NCBI GenBank assembly: GCA_018136815.1
Contig: CM030933.1
Coordinates: forward strand, 1,750,379-1,814,378
Direction of reading: 5' to 3'
Length of the DNA stretch: 64,000 nucleotides
DNA from: Isochrysis galbana
Lineage: Eukaryota > Haptophyta > Isochrysidales > Isochrysidaceae
Part shown: positions 10,191 to 20,901 of the stretch, piece after piece
Position numbering within the stretch: the stretch's first letter is position 1
Layout: every line of letters begins with the position of its first letter
Notes under the pieces: model-generated
Seen by the model: only the letters and a program-made list of their open reading frames with translations
What the model was told of the DNA's origin: nothing
Database searches by the model: none
Made by a program: the position numbers and the translations under genes

Positions 10191-10840
10191 CCCAGCTTTC
10201 TAGGACAAGTCCTAGAAACTAGGACGGACTTTGCTAGGTGAGAGCATGAGCATACCATGTTATTTTGTCCCAAACATTGGCTATTGAGTTACCACATGCA
10301 TGTCCTCATTAAATGTTCCAGGTGTACCTAGGCACCATTCCCTCAGCAACACCAAGTTTTGTGACGCATTTACGGGTCACCTGGTCGGAATTGCTGCTTG
10401 TCCTAGAAACGGGAGAAATGGCTGATACCACCCAATGGGAAGCTCTTCTACCCATGGTCCCCAGGAGATGAAATGTTGCTTTGACTGCCCTCTTTGAGAC
10501 CTTCAGTGACCACCAAGCTTGGTTTTGTCATCTAAGTGTCCAATCCGCTAGCCTACTGCTCCAAAAGGTCTAAAATAAAACTCATCTGGTGCGAGCGGAC
10601 GCCCGAGTGCAGCACCGCATGCTGAATGTGGAAGCAAAAGTAAGCAAAGACAAGCTCCGCAGAGTTGGTCATGGGGAGAGCTAAGGTTGAATGGGATGTG
10701 GAGATGGTTTGCTTCAGGTGATGGGATGTCTCAGAAGCTCACCAGAGGCTATAATGGAGGCATGATCGGCAAAGTCCTAGAAATCCAAGAATTTTCTAGG
10801 ACGTGGTCCTAGTTTCTAGGACGGAATTTTTTGTCCGACA
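10190..10840. repeat. Pair of GTCCTAG/CTAGGAC hairpins about 600 bp apart
   Basis: GTCCTAGAAACTAGGAC at 10209-10225 and GTCCTAGTTTCTAGGAC at 10806-10822, with more partial TCCTAGAAA motifs nearby. They may be the ends of a small non-autonomous element. No coding frame lies between them. Confidence 0.4.
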
Positions 10841-10849
10841 AGGCTAGGG

Positions 10850-11740
10850 CGGACCATTAACAGGCAAGTTTTTTGTAAACCCATTAGTAGTTTTTCAAGG
10901 TCAGCACATTAACAGGTTGAGTTTTTTCGTGGGTGTTAACAAGTTGTTTTAGGGGTGTTAATACCCTGTTAGTGGCCATTAACAGGTTAAACCCTAAACC
11001 CATTACAAGCTGTTACCCCAACGTTGAACGTTGGAATACATGTTTGGGGCGGGATTCCCTTCCCCCCTCCCCTCCCACCGCCCCCCGACGCCGGGAGTTG
11101 TCCCCCCCCCTTACCTCCGCCCTGCGCCTCCCCGCCTCCCCCCCCCCCGACGCCGACGCGCTCATGGGTAAGCGCGGACCGGTTTATTACCTTAAACGAG
11201 CGAGCCAACAATTATAGTAACAGCAAAACAAAATTCGAATCGCAAATTTCGAGACCAAAATCTGCAAACCTGGACTTGAGACCATGGGGAATCCGAATCT
11301 GTGTGCCTTGTGCGTCAGCGGCAACACGGGGAACTGTTCAATTGTAATTGTGAGCGCGCACCTTACACGAATATTCATGCCTACAGCCTTCAGATGGGCA
11401 GGAATACAACACAGTCATGGAACATTTGATGACATCGAGAGAAAGTAAGAGAAGAGGCGGTATACCAATCGACGAGACCTTGAGGCTTAAAATAACCCAC
11501 GGGTTATAAGTAAAAGTCTGTCATCGTATGGAATACGACACAGGTCAACTGCTGGTGCTCGGAGCCCCTCCCACAAGTGCCCATTAATGGTACAATAACG
11601 GGCAATTTTGAGTTTCTCAGAGGGCCCAAACTCAGCACATTAACAGGTTTAGTTCTGGGCTGGGTGTGAACAGGTAGGATGTTGCCGAATACTGGGTTTT
11701 GATGGTATTAACTTGTTAACGGGCTTAACCCAGCCCTACC
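10850..11740. repeat. ATTAACAGGTT-rich repetitive stretch
   Basis: CATTAACAGG(T/C) recurs at about 10856, 10907, 10977 and 11638, with further GTTAAC variants. The intervening sequence contains C-runs near 11100-11150. No gene is recognised. Confidence 0.4.
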
Positions 11741-12651
11741 CTTGCTTTACAAAGTAAGTATAATATATGTATAAGCAAGTACAATACTATACGTTACGAC
11801 TTTCTTTCTGCCCCCTCTGACCTCTGAGGAAATTCGGCGGCGGCGGCGGCATGGCCGACTCCTCTGACTCCGAGGAAATCCCTCTCTCTCTCTCTGCCAT
11901 CCCAAAAGGCCCCGGCGGGAGGGGGCTCGCAAAGCGCCTGCAATAGGAGGTTCAGGGATTCGCCCGCCGCTCGGCGACGGGCGGCGGGAGGGGGGTTTCC
12001 TGTGGAACAGCAGCTAGCGCTGCCGTTCCACAAGTGGAACGGCAGCTGACGCTGCCGTTTTACGTGTAACGGTGGAACACTTGTGAAACGTTTCTGTTTC
12101 TACACGAACCCTGGGGGAGTCAGTACGAGAACAGGCCTAAGCGGACTTGGGAGTGCGGCTCGCCACCCGCGCCCACTCCGGGTCTGGGTAGTTGTGGTGA
12201 ATGCCATGCTCATGCCAGAAGGCAGTGCATGGGCATGACCGACAGGCCCCCCGCGAGGGGAATTGGTGCCTGAGAGGGGGGGCCGCGAGGCGCCCCCCCA
12301 TGCTGAACTAAGCATAAACTTAGTTGGGTACACACCACCCGTAGAAAGGACGAGGGACGACGAGGGGGGGTAACAGGTGGTTTTCAATGTCGCGTGGGTG
12401 GCGAGAATATGAAGAAATTTTTAGATTTGCTTCCGTTTCCATTTTTTGCTTGCATTGACAACCTCAAAAATGATCAATGGCGAATATCGAGAGAATGCAC
12501 ATGTACATCTACAAGCTGCAAACCTCTTGGAGCCCAGCGGGTGCGAGGTATTTAGCCAAATATGCGCCAAGAATGGTAAAGGCTCCGCCCCTGCCCCCCC
12601 CCCCCCCCCCCCCCCCCCAAGCTTCCCGCTTCCCCACGTTGGCCGAGCTCC
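11741..12651. other. Intergenic with hairpins
   Basis: Contains a perfect 13-bp-stem hairpin (GCTGCCGTTCCAC, AA, GTGGAACGGCAGC) at 12019-12046, and AACTAAG/CTTAGTT with a CATAAA loop near 12307 that is also found at about 62299. A C-run at 12597-12618 lies just 3' of the Sel1 gene. No coding signal. Confidence 0.45.
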
Positions 12652-13386
12652 TCACTTGTCCTCAAACATCTGCTTCATCTCGCCGGGGTTGTCCTCCATG
12701 TTGCGCAAGCAGAATTCCGCCTGTTGGATGCCCTCGTCAGCAGCCTCACGCCAGAGCGCAGCGGCAGCGGATGTGTCCTTTTCGCAGCCGGTTCCCGTGT
12801 AGAGCAGGATGCCCAGATTCACTTTCGCCTTGGAGTGACCCGCGTCAACTGCCTGCCGGTAAAAGTGGACAGCGCGACTGGGATTCTTGGGGATCATGCG
12901 GTTTTCGGGATCGGAGGAGCCAGGCTCACCCCACGGTGGATGCAGCGGGTCGAGCGCGACCGCGGTGTTGAACATGCCGCGATCTGAGCCGGCGAGCGCA
13001 GCCGCTTCACTCCACTGCAGCGCCGCCCTCGCTGAGCGTCGCACGCCCTCTCCATGCCGGTAGCAGAGCGCGAGGTTGAGCATCGCTTCGGCGTGGCCCC
13101 CGTCTGCGGCGCGCGTGTAGCAGCGGAAGGCGGCGCCGGCATCGGGCTCGACCCACGGCTCGCCGCGAGAGTCTTCTCCGAGCAGTCCATCGTACGCGAG
13201 TCCGAGGAAGAAGTTTCCTTCTGGAGAGCCGCCCTGGGCCGCGAGAGCGAAGCGGTCAATGGCGGGGCCGGTGCGGCCTTCGTCGAGAAGCGCGAGCCCT
13301 GCCTCGAGCTCTCTCTGCCCCACGCAGAGGGCACGGCGCAGGCGAGGCGCACACAGCAGCCGGCGGCCCACCGCGAGACGCAGCAT
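12652..13386 (-). CDS. Sel1-repeat protein, probably mitochondrial
   Basis: 244 residues, no intron. The first 22 residues (MLRLAVGRRLLCAPRLRRAL) are Arg/Leu-rich without acids, like a mitochondrial presequence. At least three SEL1-type helical repeats follow. The clearest are EAMLNLALCYRHGEGV with ARAALQWSEAAALAG and KAKVNLGILLYTGTG with AAALWREAADEG. A more divergent one is EGNFFLGLAYDG. Sel1 repeats are TPR-like scaffolds for protein binding and show no catalytic residues, so the specific role is unknown. Upstream in gene sense is a 170-bp purine tract. Confidence 0.8.
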   Translation of the reverse strand: MLRLAVGRRLLCAPRLRRALCVGQRELEAGLALLDEGRTGPAIDRFALAAQGGSPEGNFFLGLAYDGLLGEDSRGEPWVEPDAGAAFRCYTRAADGGHAEAMLNLALCYRHGEGVRRSARAALQWSEAAALAGSDRGMFNTAVALDPLHPPWGEPGSSDPENRMIPKNPSRAVHFYRQAVDAGHSKAKVNLGILLYTGTGCEKDTSAAAALWREAADEGIQQAEFCLRNMEDNPGEMKQMFEDK

Positions 13387-14560
13387 CGGGGTCTCTCTCT
13401 CTCTCTCTCGCCCTCCCTTCCTCCGTGTCTCCCTCCCTCCCTCCTACTCTCTCTCATTCTCTCTCTCTCCCGATAATCTCTTTCATCTCCAGTCTCTCTC
13501 TCTCTCCCTCTCTCCCTCCCTCCCTCTCCGCTCTCTACTACTCTCTCTGTCTGTCTTCTCCTCTCTCTCTCTGGCTCCACTAGAAGATCGACGGACCCGG
13601 CCGCCTCTCTTTCTCACGCCATCCTGCGGATTCTCGCCCCTCATTACGTCTGTTCCACACCCGGCGGTCGTCCCGCGCTCGCCGCTGGGACAAAGCCCTA
13701 ACGACCCCTACTACCCCCGCGCGCTTCATTCACTACTCTCTCGCAATGCTTCCCTTACTCGGGCCTTCCCTTCTCTCTCACACATCCTGCTCCTGTTCGA
13801 GGAACTCTCTCGCTCTCTCTGAAAAGCAAAGCTCGTCTCTCAAAATATGCCTACGGTTTTTTTTTTTGAGAGACGCGAGGCGCAAAAAAAAAACCCCCCC
13901 CTCCCCCCCCCCTCCCCTCCCTCCCTCTCTCTGGGTGCTACTCTCTGGCTCCCCCGCTCCCCCCGCCGCAAAAAAAAACCCTTTGTACTCTCCTCGCCTA
14001 GACTCTTACTACTCTCCCTCCGTTGCTTTCGTTTGTCTTCCGGTGCGGGGTGGAACAGGCGGAGGGGGAAGAGAGAGAGAGTGGAGAGAGAGAAGAGACT
14101 CTCTTGGGCCTTTCCGGAGGAGGGCTCATCCTTCTCCGCGGGAGTGGTGCTGAGAGAAGAAGAAGAAGAAGAAGCCCAGGAAAAACCGCCACCACAAGGA
14201 GAGAGAGAGAGAGGGAAAGGGAGGGAGAGAGAAACAGAGAGAGAGAGAGGGCGAGAGAGAGAGGGAGGGCGGACTCCAGGCGCGGGGGGGCGGGGCGGGG
14301 CGGGGGGGAAGGGGGGGGGGGCGGGCCCTTCGAGACAAGGAGAGCGAGGGAGCGACCACACCGTCACGACCGAACCCTCAGAATTCCGAAAGGAAGACCC
14401 TTTTTAAGAGAAGTGAACCGAGGCGCCCCACAAGGAGCGCTCGAGGGTGAGCGAGTGAGCGAGCGGCCGAGAGGAAGTGAAGAGAAGAAGAGAAGAGAAG
14501 AAGAGAAGAGAGAAGAGAGGGAGAAGAGAGAAGAGAGAGAGGAGAGCTAGCGAGGCGGGC
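13387..14560. repeat. CT- then GA-rich tracts between divergent genes
   Basis: 13390-13580 is CT/CCCT repeats and 14080-14560 is GA/GAA repeats, with A- and C-runs at about 13858-13920. This is the shared upstream region of the Sel1 gene (-) and the TMBIM-like gene (+). Long frames here are low-complexity shadows. Confidence 0.8.
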
Positions 14561-14574
14561 GGAAGGGAGAGAGG

Positions 14575-16394
14575 ATGTCGTCGAGTGGTGGCCTGAAGCC
14601 TTCTGCGGCGTGGCCGCAGTATGACGTGGAGTCCGGCGTGTCCTACGCTTCAAGCGTCTCCCAGTGCGAGGCGTCTGTCCAGGCGGGCTTCCTGCGCAAG
14701 GTGTTTGGGCTTGTGGCTGCGCAGCTTGGCCTCACGGTGAGTGGTAAAGGGAGGGGGGGCGGCTTTCCGGCCTTGGAGGGGGAGGAGAGAGAGAGAGAGG
14801 TAGAAACTAAGAGAACAGGGGAGGCAGGGGGCGGGAGGGGGGTTGGGGGGGAGGGGGAAGGACATGGGTTGCGGGGGTGAGTGGGGGGTGGGGGGGGAGG
14901 CGTGGCTGGTGTGGGGCTATGGCTGTCGGTCGCAGGCCGGGGAGGTTCTGCTGGGCGCGCTTCGGGGTCTTGGTGTGGGTTTGGTGTAAAGCAGGGCGAG
15001 CGGGGGGCCGAACGGGAGGGGCAGTGAACGGGCGAAGAGGAGGAGGTGAATGAGAAGGGGGAGACGAAGGAATGGCAAGTGGAAGGAGGGGGGGGGGGGC
15101 AAGTAGGAACCATCGCGGAGGGCGTTTTCCGTTAGGGGAACCAAGATGGGCACAGAAACAGCTTGGACTTACGACAATGGGCGAAGAGCAGGCCTCGCAG
15201 GGAAGGGCAGGTGGGTGAGGACGACGGGGGAGGGCAAGGAGGGCGGGGATGAACTCGTTCTCTTGAAGGGAAAGTGGAGACGGACCAAGTGAGGACGGGC
15301 GGCTTGCGGGCGGAAAGGGAAAGAGAGGGTAGGTGACGCTTGATTGTGCGGAGGCTAGCTTGCCTGGGCGGTCAGCCGAGCAGAGGGCGAGAGGCAGAAC
15401 AACGCAGGGAGTGTACACGACCCTGAAGTGGTGGGGTAGGGGGCGGTAAGGCAAGTCTCGATGGCGCCCCAATATATTTCCCTGCCAAGGACTCCCTGCC
15501 CTCCGCACGACATGCATAGGCTGCTCTCTCGGCCTTCTTCATGTTCTATGAACCTATGCAAACCTTCGCGGTGCAGTCGCCCGCGATGATGATCGTCTCG
15601 TTCGTCACTTCCATAGGCTTCCTCATCGCGTGCCAGGCGCGCCGCCGGCCCTCGCCCACTGCCCCCCCCCCCCCCCCCGCCCCGGCCCCTCCTTCGGTTC
15701 TAACCGCCATTCCCCCATCCCGCCGGCTCTCACCTCATAATCCTTATGTTGCGATTGCTGTGTAGGTGTACGCACAATCCCATCCGACCAACCTCTACTT
15801 GCTGGCAGGCTTCACGCTGTCCATGGCCTGGGGCGTTGCCACTACTTGCGGTGCTTATGCGGCGGCGGGCTTCTCGATGGCCGTGCTCGAGGCGCTTGTG
15901 CTCACCGCTACTGCCACCGTCGGCCTCACTATCTACACTTTGCGCTCCAAGCAAGACTTTTCGTACCTGGGCGCTGGGCTGGGCGCGGGTCTGTGGGTAC
16001 TCATCCTCGGCGGATTGATGGCCATGTTCCTTCCTGGCATGCAGCTTGCTATGGCCATCGGCGGCGCTGCCATCTTCTCGCTCTACATCGTGTACGATGT
16101 GCACATGATCGCCACGCGCCTCTCCCCCGATGAGTGCGCTGCTCACATCCCACAACCACCATCATGCCCGAGCGTCTTCCCCGTTACACTTGTTTTGAGC
16201 ACCTTGCCGAGCAGCGCATCTCGTTGTGCCACGCACCGAGCCAGCCGTACGCATATCCCGAGCACGACTTCACCCGGTGCACCGTTCCTGCTCGAAGGTA
16301 TATCTCGGCGGCAATATCGCTCTACCTCGACATCGTCAATCTCTTCGTCAACCTCTTGCGCATTATCGCCGAGCTCTCTGGCGGCCGAGACTAG
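14575..16394 (+). CDS. TMBIM / Bax inhibitor-1-like membrane protein (4 exons)
   Basis: Exons deduced at 14575-14736, 15520-15636, 15766-16133 and 16298-16394 give 247 residues in frame, close to the usual length of LFG4-like proteins. The order of features fits the family: cytosolic N-terminus with FLRKVFGLVAAQLGLT, then AALSAFFMFYEPMQTF. Several hydrophobic helices follow (NLYLLAGFTLSMAWGV, LGAGLGAGLWVLILGGL, AIFSLYIVYDV), then LSPDEYISAAISLYLD and LFVNLLRII at the end. Such proteins regulate ER/Golgi calcium and cell death. Introns 1 and 3 are GT-AG. Intron 2 begins GCGCGC, a GC-AG intron. Splice sites are inferred, not observed. Confidence 0.85.
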
Positions 16395-16692
16395 TCGGGG
16401 CGGCTTTTCCTTGGCGTTTGTGCCGTTGCTAAGGCGGGAAGGCGCCCTTACTTCTATCTAGGCGTGGCGAACACGTCGCTCTCAACCGCCCTCGAGTGAC
16501 ACCTATGCCTAGCCGGCGGTGTGCAGCGCCTATCCCTGCTGCTGGATGGCGGATCGTCTGCTTGCCTCCGTCTTGCCTAGTGATCGGCGGGATGGGCTGC
16601 TTTTGAGATTGTACAATGGGCGAGGCGTCTTGGCGCTCTAGGTGCGGTGAACGAGACGGCGCGGAGAGCATGCCGCCGCCGGTATCCTTGTT
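16395..16692. other. Downstream intergenic, nothing recognised
   Basis: Holds the presumed 3' end of the TMBIM-like gene. No repeat or coding signal seen. Confidence 0.4.
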
Positions 16693-16731
16693 GTAGGGCG
16701 GTCAAACGCACCACTGGGAGGCCCATAGAAA

Positions 16732-17005
16732 AAAAATCTTAAAAACTAGCCGCTCCTTGCACGGCGTGAGGCAGATTGCTGGTGCTACTCCTAACTACCC
16801 TCCCTATCCTACCACCATCCCCTTCCCCTCCCCCGATTCCTTCTCTGGAAGACCGGGGGAGGGGGGGGACTTTCTTCTTGAGCTTGGCGTAGAGCCTTTC
16901 CCAAAAGGTATCGTTGTCGGGTCCTTCCCAGAAGGGCACTCCTAGGATGGTGGCATACTCTCCTTCGCCGAGCGTTTTGAGGTAAGCTAGCGTGTCGGGG
17001 TCATG
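16732..17005 (-). pseudogene. LINE fragment: RT piece plus type-B 3' UTR
   Basis: About 16865-17005 in reverse encodes PFWEGPDNDTFWERLYAKL, matching the RT C-terminal half of copy a. It is joined directly to a 3' untranslated region (16732-16860) of the same subtype as 38100-38330. The T-run lies at the left end. Confidence 0.65.
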
Positions 17006-17039
17006 TCTAGCTTCAAGGCACGGAAGTTGGTCACCGCTG

Positions 17040-17285
17040 ATCTAAAGAAATTTGGTGAGCAACATGGCCCGGTCCCTAGGTTGGGACTGGTTCCAATCTC
17101 CCGCACCCTGGGGCGACCCCGGAAGCGGAGTGGCGGTAGCCATTAGAAAGGACAGAAGCGATGTAGTGGTAGAATCTTGGTCGGAAGTTATCCCGGGGAG
17201 ACTGATAGTGGTCAAAGCTAAAATCGGACATGAAACAATATCCTTATCTACTATATACCTGAACTTCTTGTACGGCGCGATGGTA
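17040..17285 (+). pseudogene. LINE apurinic-endonuclease fragment
   Basis: Encodes GWDWFQSPAPWGDPGSGVAV followed by IPGRLIVVKAKIG and ISLSTIYLN, the early beta-strand region of an APE-type endonuclease. It is opposite in orientation to the LINE pieces on either side and has no flanking complete domain. Confidence 0.6.
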
Positions 17286-17289
17286 CTCC

Positions 17290-18095
17290 CTACTACCCGT
17301 CCTTATCAAAAAAAAATCTTCTTAAAAATCTCCGCCACGTGTGCGGCATGAGGCAGTGTGCTCGTGGACCTCCCTACTACCCAACCTTAACCCCTAACAA
17401 CCCCCTTCCCCTTCCCAAGTTCCGGCCTCTATCTATAGCGGAGAGAAGCTGGTTCCGGGGAGGCCGCGCGCGCTGCTTCGGCCATGAGCTGGAGAGAAGG
17501 GGGCGGGAGACTATGGCTTCTCCTTTGCTCTGGCTCGGCTTGTATCACCTTCTCTTGCATCTCATAGAATCTCTCTTGCTGTCCGTTGGGGTCTCTATTA
17601 AAAAAGGGTTAGCTACCTTAGGACCTTAGGTGATGTTTCGCATATCAAGACCTCTCGCCGCCTGTTGGAGGTCTTCCGATACTTTTAGGCTGGAGTCTTT
17701 GTCCACCGTGTAAAGAGGGCTTATCATTTTCTTAATATGTTTGTTGCTCGGGGCGTGTAGCCCCATATTCTCTCGTTGTTTTCTCAGCCTCCGAAAGAAA
17801 CTGACTTTCGCTGTTACTAATAGGTGGTATCTCGCAAGGATCGCTCTTAAGATCGACCTAAGGGACCTACCGTCCGCGTTGCCTTACTGGATATCGTAAA
17901 AGTCCGTTAGGATGCACCTCCATGCCAATATACCTAAGTATCCCTAGGAGGGATGCGGTCTGTCCACCTAATAGCAAAAAAGACGTTGGACGTTGGGCTA
18001 TTTCAGATCCCGGCTTAAGGTTAATCCCCAGAAGTCCTTCTATGAATTCGAAGACGGGCTCCGTCGCGACACATGTGGCTATATGAGTGGAGCTC
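17290..18095 (-). pseudogene. LINE C-terminal fragment with type-A 3' UTR
   Basis: 17290-17640 is the 3' untranslated region. 17630-18095 aligns with the last 150 codons of copy a but carries stops and small indels. The same sequence resumes at 19026 after the repeat-B insertion, and a further piece lies at 19267-19420. Confidence 0.7.
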
Positions 18096-19025
18096 AACCT
18101 ACTTTTATAAGTGGGGGTCAATGGGGGCCTCGCGCCCCCCTCTCTCCATCGCGGACACCCCCCGGGGTGGGCCCGTACAATCAACCCCAGCCCCTGCCCT
18201 TTGGCAGGGGCTGGGCAATCAACACTCTGGCCCAGACCCCTAGTAGGCGCGGGCCGAGACTCGCACTCCCACGCCCAGCATGGGCCTGCCCTCGAGCTGA
18301 CTCCCCCCCCTCCCCTGGTCGCCAGGCATACAGAGGCCACTGGGAGGCTCCAATGGCCAGCGTGGCAAGCGTGGGAGAGGCAGGGGGGGCAGGGGCTGAG
18401 CCCCAGCCTCCACTGCCCCCTGAGCTGCCCTTGCTGGCCCTCTGGGAGCCCCCAAAGGCCCTCTGAGAGCAGGCCGTGGCGCGCCGCATGGCGACGCGCC
18501 GCAGGGAGAGGGGTGGAGGAGAATGGAGAGAGGGAGAGGGGGGAATTTGCGCCCCCCCCGATGGAGTGCGGTAAGAAACGGGCCCCGTTTGCGTTAGCAA
18601 ACGGGCGAAGGGGGGCGGCTGGCGACAGGAGGGGCGAGAAGAAGGGAGTGGCTCAAGACGTTCCTGTGGCAGGTATCGGGGGGCGCAGTCATTTATTTCT
18701 TCGAGGACTGCTCGCGGCGCGAGCTGTAAGGGCCGTTCTGCTTCACGACGAGAGGTCCCTCCCCCCCCCCCCCGGTGTTTTTCCCCGGAGAGTCGGCCGG
18801 CGTCGACCGGTCCGCCTCAATGGGTTTTCCCTCATTATAACTTGTGGGGAGTTATAATGGGAGCCGGGGGTTTGCGAGGGGGGAGATTTGAAGGGATGCA
18901 TATGTGTATGTGTCTGTGCCATCACTTCAAGGCGTGCGGGCAAGTGCGTTGAGGGGTGTCGTGATAGTACCGGGCTAGTGGGAGTAGTGGTACTAACGCT
19001 CAGTTGTTTTATATGAGTGGAGCTC
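18080..19025. mobile_element. Repeat B insertion with 16-bp target-site duplication
   Basis: TATATGAGTGGAGCTC occurs at 18080-18095 and again at 19010-19025, bracketing a 914-bp insert (18096-19009) that splits a LINE fragment. The intact LINE at about 1170-1190 shows the sequence continuous across the site. The insert has no terminal inverted repeats and no recognisable protein. Its right part recurs at 9264 and 49655, and its left start resembles 62298. A duplication this long suggests target-primed insertion. Confidence 0.75.
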
Positions 19026-19420
19026 TCGGGGGCTATGCCGCAAAAGCGGCATGTCGGATCGTCAGCAAAACGATTCGCCGTAGGTAGAGCGTGAGTGCGC
19101 GTGACGGAGGGGGCGAGAGGGGGGGCGGATCACACCATTTCTTGGCGAAGATTTTCGTCGCGTCAGGTAGCCCCCCCGGGAGGTTTTTTATTGGGCTTCG
19201 CGCCACGGTCAAAAAAATCAGCCCAACCCTTACTAATAGTGTAAAAGCCCCTGTTTGACCGCCCTAATTTCGACCTATGTGAATGGTGGATCGCCGGAGG
19301 CTTGTGAAAAAGATTGTGCCATATTAGAGAGCCCTGGGTCCCTTCCCGCGTGTTTGTTTCCCTAAGGAAAGTAATCCGTCTGAAATTCTCAAGTGCTTGC
19401 TTATGTACTCCCTCCCCATG
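19026..19420 (-). pseudogene. Remaining LINE pieces around a TIR arm
   Basis: 19026-19083 continues the split LINE. 19084-19266 is a complete terminal arm of the GGGCGGTCAAAC family. 19267-19420 matches copy a near 1986-2125. The LINE section equivalent to about 1240-1985 is missing and the TIR arm stands in its place. Confidence 0.6.
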
Positions 19421-20040
19421 AGACGCAGCAACAACTGCCGGTGTGCTTGCACACAGGCGGGTAGTTCAGGGACGTTTGGGTCCTGTTGCGTTGCGCTTGT
19501 TTGCGCGGCCTAGCCCGGCACGGGCATGTGCTGCAAACACGGAGCAGTGGCAGTACCATATAGGGTACCACTGCTCCGCCCTAATGTGCCAGCCCCACCA
19601 TCGCCACTGTCCTCGCTCTCTCTCTCTCCCCAACGCTCTCCTTCTCCTCCTCCCTCGCTATCGCCCTCGCTCCTCGCTCTCTCACTGTCGTTGTCGCTGT
19701 CTCTCTGCTCTCTGCTGCTCCCTCCCCCTCTCCCCCGCCCGTCTCCCCTCGCCCCGTCCCCTCTCTTCCTCGCCACTGTCTCGCCCTCGCCCTTGTCTCG
19801 AAGTGCGCAGACACCTGAGGCTGCTTGGCGACAGCCCCATGCGGCAGGAGCCTTCGCGCTGGAAGCGCACAGGTCTCGCCGAGGTGACAGAGCCGCTTCG
19901 AGCGGCTGGAGCGCGGGTGTCGAGCGCCGAGAGGGGCGTGGGGAGCACGGAGGGCAGCCACGAGGGGCGCGAGGCGGGGCATCTCGCGCGGGAAGGGCGC
20001 GCGCCCCCCGCGCGTCCCCCGTTTCCGCTGGGGGGAGCCT
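19421..20040. other. CT-rich intergenic, no gene supported
   Basis: Alternating CT/GC-rich sequence. Open frames on both strands overlap and are compositionally biased. Confidence 0.4.
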
Positions 20041-20079
20041 TACTCTCCTCCTCTCTCTAGGAGTAAGAGAGCGAGAAAA

Positions 20080-20735
<656 letters not shown>

Positions 20736-20901
20736 TGGAGGAACTCAGGGGATGGCGCAGGTGACAGAGCCGCGGGGCTCCTCTCTCGACTCTACACTCG
20801 CCGAGAGTCACCTCTTCATCTCTTCCTCACTCCCTCCCTCTCGCCCTCCCTCTATCCGCTCTGCGCTCTCCTTCCTCAACCACATCCGCTTCACACGCAA
20901 G

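Larger units (their letters stand above)
16693..19266. mobile_element. Composite region bounded by inverted GGGCGGTCAAAC termini
   Basis: Begins TAGGGCGGTCAAAC at 16693 and ends GTTTGACCGCCCTA at 19266. The right arm (19084-19266) matches the full terminal repeat of the element at 62585-63852, while only the outermost bases of the left arm match. LINE fragments and a separate repeat insertion lie between. It may be a mobilised composite or independent insertions. Confidence 0.4.

Noticed and set aside
10985..11005. Interstitial telomere repeat (AAACCCTAAACCC)
   Set aside because: Only about two units, easily chance in a repeat-rich stretch.
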